From: Leucobacter allii | Lineage (GTDB): Bacteria > Actinomycetota > Actinomycetes > Actinomycetales > Microbacteriaceae | Assembly (NCBI RefSeq): GCF_022919155.1 | Contig: NZ_CP095045.1 | Location: 868,001-932,000 of the forward strand | Length of the DNA: 64,000 bases | Direction: 5' to 3' | Shown here: positions 53,858 through 61,570 of the stretch, piece by piece | Numbering within the stretch: the stretch's first letter is position 1 | How the letters are laid out: each line of letters begins with the position of its first letter | Made by a program: the position numbers and the translations under genes | The notes under the pieces: generated by a model | What the model was told of the DNA's origin: nothing | What the model saw: only the letters and a program-made list of their open reading frames with translations | The model's database searches: none

Positions 53858-54606
53858 ACGACATCGACGCGCAGGACGCGGGGCGGGTGCTCCGGCTCGC
53901 CTGCATCGATTCCGAGGCACTGCCGCTCTTCGCGAAGAGCCCCGACGGGCGGACGCGGAGCGGCTACGAACCGGCCGCGGCCGCGCTCGTCGCGGAGCGC
54001 ATGGGCGCGGCGATCGAGTGGGTGATGCTGCCCTGGGAGGACATGATCCCCGCCGTGCGCCGCGGCGACGCCGACGCGGTCTGGTGCGGCCAGGGCATGA
54101 CCCCGGAGCGCGCCGCGCTCGTCGACTTCACCCTGCCGTACGCCGTCTTCAACGAGACCCTCGTCGTCCGCGCCGACGACCCGGCGCGATCCGCCGAGGA
54201 GCTCGCCGGGTACCGCATCGGCGCGATCGCCAACTCCACGAACATGAAGCTGGCCGAGACGTTCCCCGGGGTCGAGCTCGTGAGCTTCGGCGCGAGCGAC
54301 GACGTGTTCGGCGACATGATCGCCGCGACGCGATCCGGCGAGATCGACGGCTTCGTCGACGACGACGTCGTGATGATCCCGCTCGGGAGGGAGGATCCCG
54401 ACTTCGTCGAGGCCTTCACCGTGCTCACGGGCAATCGCTGGGGGATCGGCGTCGCGCCGGGCAACGACGCGCTGCGCGCGGAGCTCGACGCCGCGCTGGA
54501 GGCCGTGGTCGCCGACGGCGCGCTCGCCGAGGTCTGGACGGAGTGGATGCCGCTGCTCCCCTTCCCGCTCGCGCCGAGCGCGGCCGAGGCGGGGCGGGCG
54601 CGATGA
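53854..54606 (+). CDS. Leaderless family-3 (amino-acid type) solute-binding-protein homologue
   Basis: The 250-aa product starts at GTG 53854, overlapping the ligase stop (GTGA). The fold is SBP_bac_3: LRLACIDSEALPLFA, GYEPAAAALVAERMGAAIEW, AVRRGDADAVWCGQGMTPERAALVDFTLPY shown in parts, GYRIGAIANSTNMKL, WGIGVAPGNDALRAELDAAL. There is no signal peptide or lipobox, and no ABC permease or ATPase accompanies it. Lobes appear complete, so ligand binding in the cytoplasm is plausible. A role as metabolite sensor, carrier or catalytic derivative (some SBP-3 folds became dehydratases) is inference. Confidence 0.82.
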   Translation: MNDIDAQDAGRVLRLACIDSEALPLFAKSPDGRTRSGYEPAAAALVAERMGAAIEWVMLPWEDMIPAVRRGDADAVWCGQGMTPERAALVDFTLPYAVFNETLVVRADDPARSAEELAGYRIGAIANSTNMKLAETFPGVELVSFGASDDVFGDMIAATRSGEIDGFVDDDVVMIPLGREDPDFVEAFTVLTGNRWGIGVAPGNDALRAELDAALEAVVADGALAEVWTEWMPLLPFPLAPSAAEAGRAR

Positions 54607-55352
54607 GCGCCCCGCGGATCGCCGTCACGGGGATGTGGTCGAACCGCATCCACGGGCTCCGCTTCGACGGCAGCGCCGTCGCCGCGGCGGTGCTCCGCGC
54701 GGTCGTGCGCGCGGGCGGCGAGCCGCTCACCCTGTTCGCGGAGGGGGCGTCGCCGCTCGTCGAGCGGCTGCGCGGCTTCGACGGCCTGCTCGTGCCCGGC
54801 GGGGCCGACGTCGATCCCGGGCGCTACGGCCAGGACCCGCACCCCGCGACGGCGACCGCGGATTCCCCGGCGCAGGACGCCTTCGAGGCCGAGGCGATCG
54901 CCGCCGCCCTCGCGCTCGGGATCCCGGTGCTCGCGATCTGCCGCGGGTTCCAGCTGCTGAACGTGGAGCGCGGCGGGACTCTCGTGCAGGATCTGCCCGA
55001 GGCGAGCCCGCACCGCGACGGCGTGCACGAGGTGCGCCTCGAGGCGGATTCCGCGCTCGCGTCCGTGCTCGGCGCGGCCGCGGTGCCCGTCTCCTCCTAC
55101 CACCACCAGGCCGTCGACCGGCTCGGCGAGGGTTTGCGCGCCGTCGGCCGGGCGCCCGACGGCGTCGTGGAGGCCGTCGAACTGCCCGCCGCCGAGCTCC
55201 TCGCCGTGCAGTGGCACCCCGAGGACACGGCGGCGGACGACCCGCAGCAGCAGGCGCTGTTCGACTGGCTCGTCGAGCGCGCCGCCGCGGGCACCGGGTC
55301 GGACGGGGCCGCGGAACGCGTCCGCGGCATCGGCGAACGGGTCGGCGCATGA
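54603..55352 (+). CDS. Gamma-glutamyl hydrolase, peptidase C26 (PuuD-like), copy 2
   Basis: The 249-aa product has nucleophile Cys in LAICRGFQLLNVERGGTLVQDL, His/Glu in AVQWHPEDT, and C26 marks LLVPGGADVDPGRYG and SSYHHQAVDRLG. It overlaps the SBP homologue stop by 4 bp and the next gene by 4 bp. It would hydrolyse the gamma-glutamyl product after side-chain oxidation. Confidence 0.88.
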   Translation: MSAPRIAVTGMWSNRIHGLRFDGSAVAAAVLRAVVRAGGEPLTLFAEGASPLVERLRGFDGLLVPGGADVDPGRYGQDPHPATATADSPAQDAFEAEAIAAALALGIPVLAICRGFQLLNVERGGTLVQDLPEASPHRDGVHEVRLEADSALASVLGAAAVPVSSYHHQAVDRLGEGLRAVGRAPDGVVEAVELPAAELLAVQWHPEDTAADDPQQQALFDWLVERAAAGTGSDGAAERVRGIGERVGA

Positions 55353-56104
55353 GCGCGCGCGTGCTCGTCGTCGAGCACCAGGGCAATGCCGGTATCGGGC
55401 TCCTCTCCGACGGACTCGCGGCCGGCGGGGCGGAGCTCGTCGTGGTGGGCCCCGACGCGGGTCGGCCGCTGCCGAAGAGCCTCGCGGGGTTCGAGGCCCT
55501 CATCGTGCTCGGCGGCTCGATGGGCCCCGAGGACGACGCCGAGGCGCCGTGGCTGCCCGATGCCCGCGCGCTGCTCGCCGAGGGCGTCGCGAACGGCACC
55601 CCGACGCTCGGGATCTGCCTCGGCGCGCAGCTGCTCGCCGTCGCGACGGGGGGCGTCGTCGCGACCCTGCCGGGCGGACCGGAGATCGGGCTCTGCACGG
55701 CATCGTTCGCCGAGGCGGCTCCGCGCACCGCGGGGGATCCCGTGCTCGGGCCCTTGGCGGGGACGGAGCCCCCCGTCGTCCAGTGGCACTATCTCGAGAT
55801 CGCCGAGCTGCCGCCCGGCGCGGAGCTCCTCGCCTCGAGCGATGCGTGCCGTCATCAGGCCTTCCGCCTCGGCGAGGCGGCCTGGGGCGTGCAGTTCCAT
55901 CCGGAGGCGACGACGCCCACGGCCGAGGCGTGGGTGCTCGAGGACGCCGACGGGCTCGAACGGCTCGGGCGCGCGGCGGAGCCGATCGTCACCGCGGTCC
56001 GCGACGCCGAGCCGGAGCTCCGCAGGCACTGGGGCGCGCTCGCCGAGCGCTTCGCGACGCTCGCCGCCGCGGGGGCCGCGGCACGGGGTCACTCGGCGGC
56101 GTAG
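55349..56104 (+). CDS. Class I glutamine amidotransferase-like protein
   Basis: The 251-aa product has nucleophile Cys in LGICLGAQLLAVATGG and His/Glu in GVQFHPEATTPTAE. LGGSMGPEDDAEAPWLPD is typical of stand-alone GATase1 proteins (GMP-synthase glutaminase-like). It differs from the adjacent C26 enzyme, so two hydrolase types act in one operon. It could be a gamma-glutamyl hydrolase or a glutaminase feeding ammonia. Its 3' end overlaps the convergent Cache gene by 16 bp. Confidence 0.88.
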   Translation: MSARVLVVEHQGNAGIGLLSDGLAAGGAELVVVGPDAGRPLPKSLAGFEALIVLGGSMGPEDDAEAPWLPDARALLAEGVANGTPTLGICLGAQLLAVATGGVVATLPGGPEIGLCTASFAEAAPRTAGDPVLGPLAGTEPPVVQWHYLEIAELPPGAELLASSDACRHQAFRLGEAAWGVQFHPEATTPTAEAWVLEDADGLERLGRAAEPIVTAVRDAEPELRRHWGALAERFATLAAAGAAARGHSAA

Positions 56105-56802
56105 AGGATCCGCAGGCCCGCCGAGGCAGGACCCACCGGTGCGCTCCGGTAGCCCGGGGTCTCGGCGGGCACGTGGTCGCCGGCGAGGAAGCGGGAGGAG
56201 GTGCCGACGAGCACGTGGCCGTGCGCGCCGAGCACCGCCGCTTCCGCCGGGGCCCGCAGCAGCACGGGAAGGAGATCCCGTTCGAGGTCCTGCACCTGGA
56301 TGTCGTTGCCGACCGCGCCGATCCGCCGTCCGTCGAGTTCGGCGGGCACCGTCAGCGTGACGACGTAGGCTTCGACGCCGAGGTAGTCGATGTACGGGCC
56401 GACGAGTGCGGCGGCGCCCTCGTCGAAGGCGCGCGTGAACCACTCGTGGTGGTCGTAGTCGTAGTAGCGGTCGCCCCCGGGCACGACGCCGAAGGAGTAG
56501 CGGGCGAAGCGGGTCTCGTCCTCGCGGACCCACCATTCGAGGTGGCCGTTCTCGGTGCCGAGCGCCGAGTGCGCGAAGATGAGGCCGCAGCCGTCGAGTA
56601 CCGGATCCTCGGCGAGATAGCGCACGGCCACCGACTTCAGGCGCCTGCGGGCCGATTCGGTGAGCTCGATGCGCCCGGCGGCGTCGAAGCGGAGCACGCC
56701 GAGCAGCTGCTCGCCGAGCTGCTCGAGTCGCGTGAACCTGCGCCCGAACCACGCGTCGATGCGGTCGATCGTGCCGTGCATGCCGGCCTCCGCGCCGCTC
56801 AT
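56089..56802 (-). CDS. Soluble Cache (PDC-type sensor) domain protein
   Basis: The 237-aa product has no signal peptide or TM segment. The central part has dCache-like marks: YYDYDHHEWFTRAF, AALVGPYIDYLGVEAYVVTL, GRRIGAVGNDIQVQDLE. Cache domains normally sense ligands outside the cell as part of receptors; here the domain stands alone in the cytoplasm. The ATG overlaps the stop of the GntR gene (ATGA), so the two proteins are co-translated, suggesting the Cache protein modulates or reports to that regulator. Confidence 0.75.
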   Translation of the reverse strand: MSGAEAGMHGTIDRIDAWFGRRFTRLEQLGEQLLGVLRFDAAGRIELTESARRRLKSVAVRYLAEDPVLDGCGLIFAHSALGTENGHLEWWVREDETRFARYSFGVVPGGDRYYDYDHHEWFTRAFDEGAAALVGPYIDYLGVEAYVVTLTVPAELDGRRIGAVGNDIQVQDLERDLLPVLLRAPAEAAVLGAHGHVLVGTSSRFLAGDHVPAETPGYRSAPVGPASAGLRILYAAE

Positions 56803-57572
56803 GCGCCGTCCTCCGCGTCGGGCTCGGCGAGCGCCGCCCGGGCGAGCGCGAGCTTGCCGTCCACGATCAGGCGCATGTTGGCGCGGACGTGCGCGACCGC
56901 GAGCCGGCCGGCCTCCTCGGGATCGCGCTGCTCGACGGCCATGACGATGGCGAGATGGTCGGTGAAGGCGAGCTGCGCCGAGGCGGTGCAGATCTCCTCG
57001 CACCACAGGAACGGCGAGAGCTCCGACTGGAGGCGCTGCTCCGAGGCCAGCAGGCGCGGGGACTGGCTGAGCACCGCGACCTCGAAGTGGAAGCGGCTGT
57101 CGGCGAGCGAGCGGTCGCGCATGCCCCTGGCCTCGCGGGCCTGGAAGGCGAACTCGGCGAGCCGGGTCCTGCCGTCCGGCGAGGTGCGTTCGGCGGCGAG
57201 CCGCGCGGCCATGCCGGAGACCGCCGCCTGCTCGTCGAAGAAGTCGCGCAGTGCGACGAGGCTCGTCGCCGCGAGCGAGGCGCGCAGGGCCGCGGCCGAG
57301 GGGAAGGGCGTCCGCACCACGAAGGTGCCGCCGTTGCGTCCGCGCCGCGTCTCGACGATGCCCTGCTCGCGGAGCTCGGCGAGCGCCTTGCGCAGCGTCG
57401 CGACCGCGATCCCGAACTGCGCCGCGAGCTCGCTCTCGGGCGGCAGCCGCTCCCCGACGCTGAGCATGCCGAGCGAGATCGCGGTCGCGATCCGCTGGGC
57501 GATGCTCCCGACACCGGGGCCGACGGCCGCGGAATCCCGCGGCGCGTCGCCTCCGAGGAGCGGCTGCTGCAC
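56799..57572 (-). CDS. GntR-family (FadR/FCD-type) transcriptional regulator
   Basis: The roughly 257-aa product has winged helix IAQRIATAISLGMLSVGERL, PPESELAAQFGIAVATLRKAL and RRGRNGGTFVV, then an FCD-like helical domain (FFDEQAAVSGMAARLAAER, DSRFHFEVAVLSQS, FTDHLAIVMAVEQRD). GTG 57572 is chosen because upstream codons run into the kgd stop at 57581; no strong ribosome site is visible, and later GTG codons are possible. Its placement suggests control of the neighbouring amine island. Confidence 0.82.
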   Translation of the reverse strand: MQQPLLGGDAPRDSAAVGPGVGSIAQRIATAISLGMLSVGERLPPESELAAQFGIAVATLRKALAELREQGIVETRRGRNGGTFVVRTPFPSAAALRASLAATSLVALRDFFDEQAAVSGMAARLAAERTSPDGRTRLAEFAFQAREARGMRDRSLADSRFHFEVAVLSQSPRLLASEQRLQSELSPFLWCEEICTASAQLAFTDHLAIVMAVEQRDPEEAGRLAVAHVRANMRLIVDGKLALARAALAEPDAEDGA

Positions 57573-57580
57573 CCGGTCGC

Positions 57581-60500
57581 CTACGACTCGTCGCCGAAGC
57601 CGAGGGCGCGCGCGATGAGCGCCTCCTGCTCCACGGCGTGCACCTTCGCGGAGCCCGTCGAGGGCGCCGCGGAGGCGGGTCGGGAGACCACCCGGATCTT
57701 GTCGTTCGCGAGCTGCTTGGACAGCTCGAGGGAGATGAACGGCCAGGCGCCCTGGTTCTCGGGCTCGTCCTGCACCCACACGAGCTCGGCGCCGGCGTAG
57801 TGGGCGAGCACGCGCCCGAGCTCCACGCCGGGGATCGGGTAGAACTGCTCGACGCGCACGAGCGCGACGCGCGGATCGGGGCGCTTGTCGAGCGCCGCGC
57901 GCAGGTCGTAGTAGACCTTGCCCGAGACGAGGATGACGCGCTCGACGGCCGCGCGGTCGGTGACGGCGGGATCGTCGATGATGGGGCGGAACGAGCCCTC
58001 GGTGAACTCCTCGACCGCCGAGGTCGCGCCGCGCAGGCGCAGCATCGACTTCGGGGTGAAGACGATGAGCGGCTTGCGGGGCCGCGCGTACGCCTGGCGG
58101 CGCAGCAGGTGGAAGTAGTTCGCGGGGGTGGAGGGGCGCGTCACGACCATGTTGTTCTCGGCGCACAGCTGCAGGTAGCGCTCGATGCGGGCCGAGGAGT
58201 GGTCGGGACCCTGGCCCTCGTAGCCGTGGGGGAGCAGCATGACCACGGAGGACTGCTGGCCCCACTTCTGCTCGGCGGCGGCGATGTACTCGTCGATGAC
58301 GGCCTGGGCGGTGTTGGCGAAGTCGCCGAACTGGGCCTCCCACAGCACGAGCGCGTCCTCCCGCTGCAGTGAGTAGCCGTACTCGTAGGCGAGGGCCGCG
58401 TACTCCGAGAGCAGCGAATCGTAGATCCAGAAGCGCCCCTGCTCCTCGGAGAGATTGAGCAGCGGGATCCACTCCTGGCCGTTCGCCCGGTCGTGGAAGA
58501 CCGCGTGCCGCTGGGCGAAGGTGCCCCGCCTGGCGTCCTGCCCGGCGAAGCGCACCGCGGTCCCCTCGAGGAGCAGCGAGCCGAGCGCGAGCAGCTCGCC
58601 GAAGCCCCAGTCGATGCCGCCCTCGCGGCTCATCTCGAACCGCTTGTCGAGCAGCTGCTGGAGCTTGCGGTGGACGGTGAAGCGCTCGGGCTTGTTGGCG
58701 TGCGCGTCGCCGATCCGCTCGACGACGCTGCGGTCGACGGCGGTCTCGAGCGCGGCGGTCGGCACGGCGCCGGTCTCGGCGGTCTCGGCGATGCCGCTCG
58801 TGTCGATGACGGGGATGGCGCCCGTCTGCGCCGCGTGGGTCTCCATGAAGGCCTGCTCGAGGCGGTCCTGGAAGTCCTGCTTCGACTTCTCGTACTCCTC
58901 CTCGGTGATGTCGCCGCGGCCGACGAGCGCGCTCGTGTACAGGCGGCGCGTGGAGCGCTTCGCCTCGATGAGGTCGAACATCAGCGGCTGCGTCATCGAC
59001 GCGTCGTCGCCCTCGTTGTGCCCGCGCCTGCGGTAGCAGACGAGGTCGATAATGACGTCGATGTGGAAGCGCTGGCGGAACTCGTAGGCGAGCTTCGCGA
59101 CGCGCACGACGGACTCGGGATCGTCGCCGTTCACGTGGAAGATGGGCGCCTGGACGACCTTGCCGACGTCGGAGGAGTAGATCCCGGTGCGCGAGTCGAG
59201 CGGCAGCGTCGTGAAGCCGACCTGGTTGTTGATGATGATGTGGATGGTGCCGCCCGTGCGGTAGCCGCGCAGCTGCGACATCTGCATCGTCTCGTAGACG
59301 ACGCCCTGGCCGGCCATCGCCGCGTCGCCGTGGATGATGATCGGCAGGGTCGTGAACGAGCCGATCGGCTTGAGATCCTGCTTGGCGCGGACGATGCCCT
59401 CGAGCACGCCGTCGACGGTCTCGAGGTGCGAGGGGTTCGCGGCGAGGTGGATGGGGACCTGCGTGCCGTTGGGCGCGGTGAAGACGCCCGAGGTGCCGAG
59501 GTGGTACTTCACGTCGCCCGAACCCGACTTGGCGACCTGCGCGCCCTCGAACTCCCGGAAGATCTGGCCGTACGTCTTGCCGGCGATGTTCGAGAGGACG
59601 TTCAGACGGCCGCGGTGGGCCATGCCGACGTCGACGCTGTCGACCCCGTCCTCCGCGGCGTCGATGAGCATGGCGTCGAGCAGCGGGATCACGGACTCGC
59701 CGCCCTCGAGGCTGAAGCGCTTCTGGCCGACGTACTTCGTCTGCAGGAAGGTCTCGAAGGCCTCGGCCTCGTTGAGCTTCTCGAGGATGCGCATCTGCTC
59801 GTCGTGGCTCGGCTTCGCGTAGGGCACCTCGAGCTGGTCGCGCAGCCACAGCCGCTGGGCCGGATCCTGGATGTGCATGTACTCGATGCCGATCTTGCGG
59901 CAGTACGAGTCGCGGAGCACGCCGAGGATGTCGCGGAGCGGCATGGTGCGCTTGCCGCCGATGCCGCCAGTGACGAACTCGCGGTCGAGGTCCCAGAACG
60001 TGAGGCCGTGCGATTCGATCTCAAGATCGGGGTGGGTGCGCTGCCGGTACTCGAGCGGATCGACGTCGGCCATGAGATGCCCGCGCACCCGGAAGGAGTT
60101 GATGAGCTCCTGCACGCGGGCGGTCTTGTCGACGGCGCCCGTGATGTCGACGTGGAGGTCCGCGGCCCACTGCACGGGCTTGTAGGGGATGCGCAGCGCC
60201 GCGAAGATCTCCTCGTAGAAGCCGTGCCCGCCGATGAGGCGCTCGTGCACGTGCTTCAGGAACTCGCCCGATCCCGCGCCCTGGATCACCCGGTGGTCGT
60301 AGGTGCTCGTCAGCGTGATCGTCTTCGAGATGCCGAGGCGGTTCAGCGTCTCCTGCGAAGCGCCCTGGAACTCGGCGGGGTACTCGAGCGCGCCGGCGCC
60401 GATGATGCTGCCCTGGCCGGCCATGAGCCGCGGCACCGAGTGCACCGTGCCGATGCCGCCCGGGTTCGTGAGCGAGATGGTGGTGCCCTGGAAATCGCCG

Positions 60501-61327
60501 GCGCCGAGCTTGTTCGCGCGCGCGCGCTTGACGAGATCCTCGTACTCGGCGAGGAACTCGTTGAAATCGAGCGTCTCGGCGCGCTTGATCGAGGGGACCA
60601 TCAGCGAGCGGGTGCCGTCGGGCTTGGGCAGGTCGATCGCGATGCCGAGGCCGATGTGGGCGGGCACGACGATGGACGGCTTGCCGTCGGCCTCGGCGTA
60701 GGCGACGTTCTGGCTGGGGAAGTCCTTGAGCGTCTGGATGAGCGCCCAGCCGATGAGGTGCGTGAAGGAGACCTTGCCGCCGCGGCTGCGCCGCAGATGG
60801 TTGTTGATGACGATCCGGTTGTCGATCATCAGCTTCGCGGGGATCGTGCGCACGCTCGTCGCGGTCGGCACCGTGAGGCTCTGATCCATGTTCTTGGACA
60901 GGGTGCGCGCCATGCCCTTGAGCGGCGTGACCTGATCCTCGAGGGTCTCCGACTCGTCGCGGCTCGTGGTCGCGCGCGGGGCGTCCGCGGGGATGGGCGC
61001 CTCGCGGGGCGCGGCGTTCGTGGTGCGCGCGGGCTGGGTCGTCGTCGGGATCGGCGAGGTCGCGGGCGCGGCCGCGCTCGCGGCGGCGGTCGTGTTCGGG
61101 GCGGGGCTCGCGTTCGGGGCGGCGGTCGTGTTCGGGGCGGGGGCGCTGGGCGGCGCCTGCCCGGACGGGGCCGCGCCGCCGTACTGCTCGAGCACGGGCC
61201 ACCAGGAGCGATCCACGGAGTCCTTGTCCACCTGATACTGCTTCCACAGCTCGTCGACGAGCCACGCGTTAGCACCGAAATCTTCTGCGGAACCAGCCTG
61301 CGCGCCGGTTTCCGTACGCTCCGCCAA
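57581..61327 (-). CDS. kgd: Multifunctional 2-oxoglutarate dehydrogenase E1/E2 (Kgd/OdhA type)
   Basis: The 1248-aa product starts at TTG 61327 after AGAGGAAA. N-terminal segment: FGANAWLVDELWKQYQVDKD. A Pro/Ala/Thr linker follows with a 12-residue repeat (NTTAAPNASPAP). An E2-like succinyltransferase domain has catalytic His345 in DHRVIQGAGSG. The E1 thiamine-diphosphate domain then runs to the end (MAHRGRLNVLSN, HLGTSGVF, HGDAAMAGQGVVYE, QVGFTT, YRRRGHNEGDD). No lipoyl domain is present, as in mycobacterial and corynebacterial enzymes that borrow lipoyl E2 from pyruvate dehydrogenase. It feeds succinyl-CoA to SucCD. Confidence 0.97.
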   Translation of the reverse strand: MAERTETGAQAGSAEDFGANAWLVDELWKQYQVDKDSVDRSWWPVLEQYGGAAPSGQAPPSAPAPNTTAAPNASPAPNTTAAASAAAPATSPIPTTTQPARTTNAAPREAPIPADAPRATTSRDESETLEDQVTPLKGMARTLSKNMDQSLTVPTATSVRTIPAKLMIDNRIVINNHLRRSRGGKVSFTHLIGWALIQTLKDFPSQNVAYAEADGKPSIVVPAHIGLGIAIDLPKPDGTRSLMVPSIKRAETLDFNEFLAEYEDLVKRARANKLGAGDFQGTTISLTNPGGIGTVHSVPRLMAGQGSIIGAGALEYPAEFQGASQETLNRLGISKTITLTSTYDHRVIQGAGSGEFLKHVHERLIGGHGFYEEIFAALRIPYKPVQWAADLHVDITGAVDKTARVQELINSFRVRGHLMADVDPLEYRQRTHPDLEIESHGLTFWDLDREFVTGGIGGKRTMPLRDILGVLRDSYCRKIGIEYMHIQDPAQRLWLRDQLEVPYAKPSHDEQMRILEKLNEAEAFETFLQTKYVGQKRFSLEGGESVIPLLDAMLIDAAEDGVDSVDVGMAHRGRLNVLSNIAGKTYGQIFREFEGAQVAKSGSGDVKYHLGTSGVFTAPNGTQVPIHLAANPSHLETVDGVLEGIVRAKQDLKPIGSFTTLPIIIHGDAAMAGQGVVYETMQMSQLRGYRTGGTIHIIINNQVGFTTLPLDSRTGIYSSDVGKVVQAPIFHVNGDDPESVVRVAKLAYEFRQRFHIDVIIDLVCYRRRGHNEGDDASMTQPLMFDLIEAKRSTRRLYTSALVGRGDITEEEYEKSKQDFQDRLEQAFMETHAAQTGAIPVIDTSGIAETAETGAVPTAALETAVDRSVVERIGDAHANKPERFTVHRKLQQLLDKRFEMSREGGIDWGFGELLALGSLLLEGTAVRFAGQDARRGTFAQRHAVFHDRANGQEWIPLLNLSEEQGRFWIYDSLLSEYAALAYEYGYSLQREDALVLWEAQFGDFANTAQAVIDEYIAAAEQKWGQQSSVVMLLPHGYEGQGPDHSSARIERYLQLCAENNMVVTRPSTPANYFHLLRRQAYARPRKPLIVFTPKSMLRLRGATSAVEEFTEGSFRPIIDDPAVTDRAAVERVILVSGKVYYDLRAALDKRPDPRVALVRVEQFYPIPGVELGRVLAHYAGAELVWVQDEPENQGAWPFISLELSKQLANDKIRVVSRPASAAPSTGSAKVHAVEQEALIARALGFGDES

Positions 61328-61570
61328 AGCGATTTCCTCTCGTTGAGATCGTGAGCGGCCGGCCTGGAACGGGGATCGAGGGCTCCATAGCCGCAACCGT
61401 GTTCAAGACTACGCCTTTCCGGGTGGCCGCGCGATCCGCGCAGCGCTGGAGTTCCCAGCGATCGCTGATAATCTCGAGGGTGCTATGGATGCAGACTCTC
61501 GAAGACCCGCAGACCCTCCGAGTACCGGCCGCGCTGAGGCGCGGACCCAGCCCCGCGGCGGGTGCCGCGG
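61328..61570. promoter_or_regulatory. Divergent kgd / HCC-family promoter region
   Basis: The 243-bp gap contains GATAAT at 61467-61472 inside TGATAAT, a good extended -10 for the plus-strand membrane gene. No convincing promoter for kgd was identified on the minus strand. No other gene is supported. Confidence 0.4.

Noticed and set aside
56799..59849. Long minus-strand frame joining GntR with a region antiparallel in frame to kgd
   Set aside because: Only the part from 57572 downwards has family motifs; the rest is a shadow of kgd.
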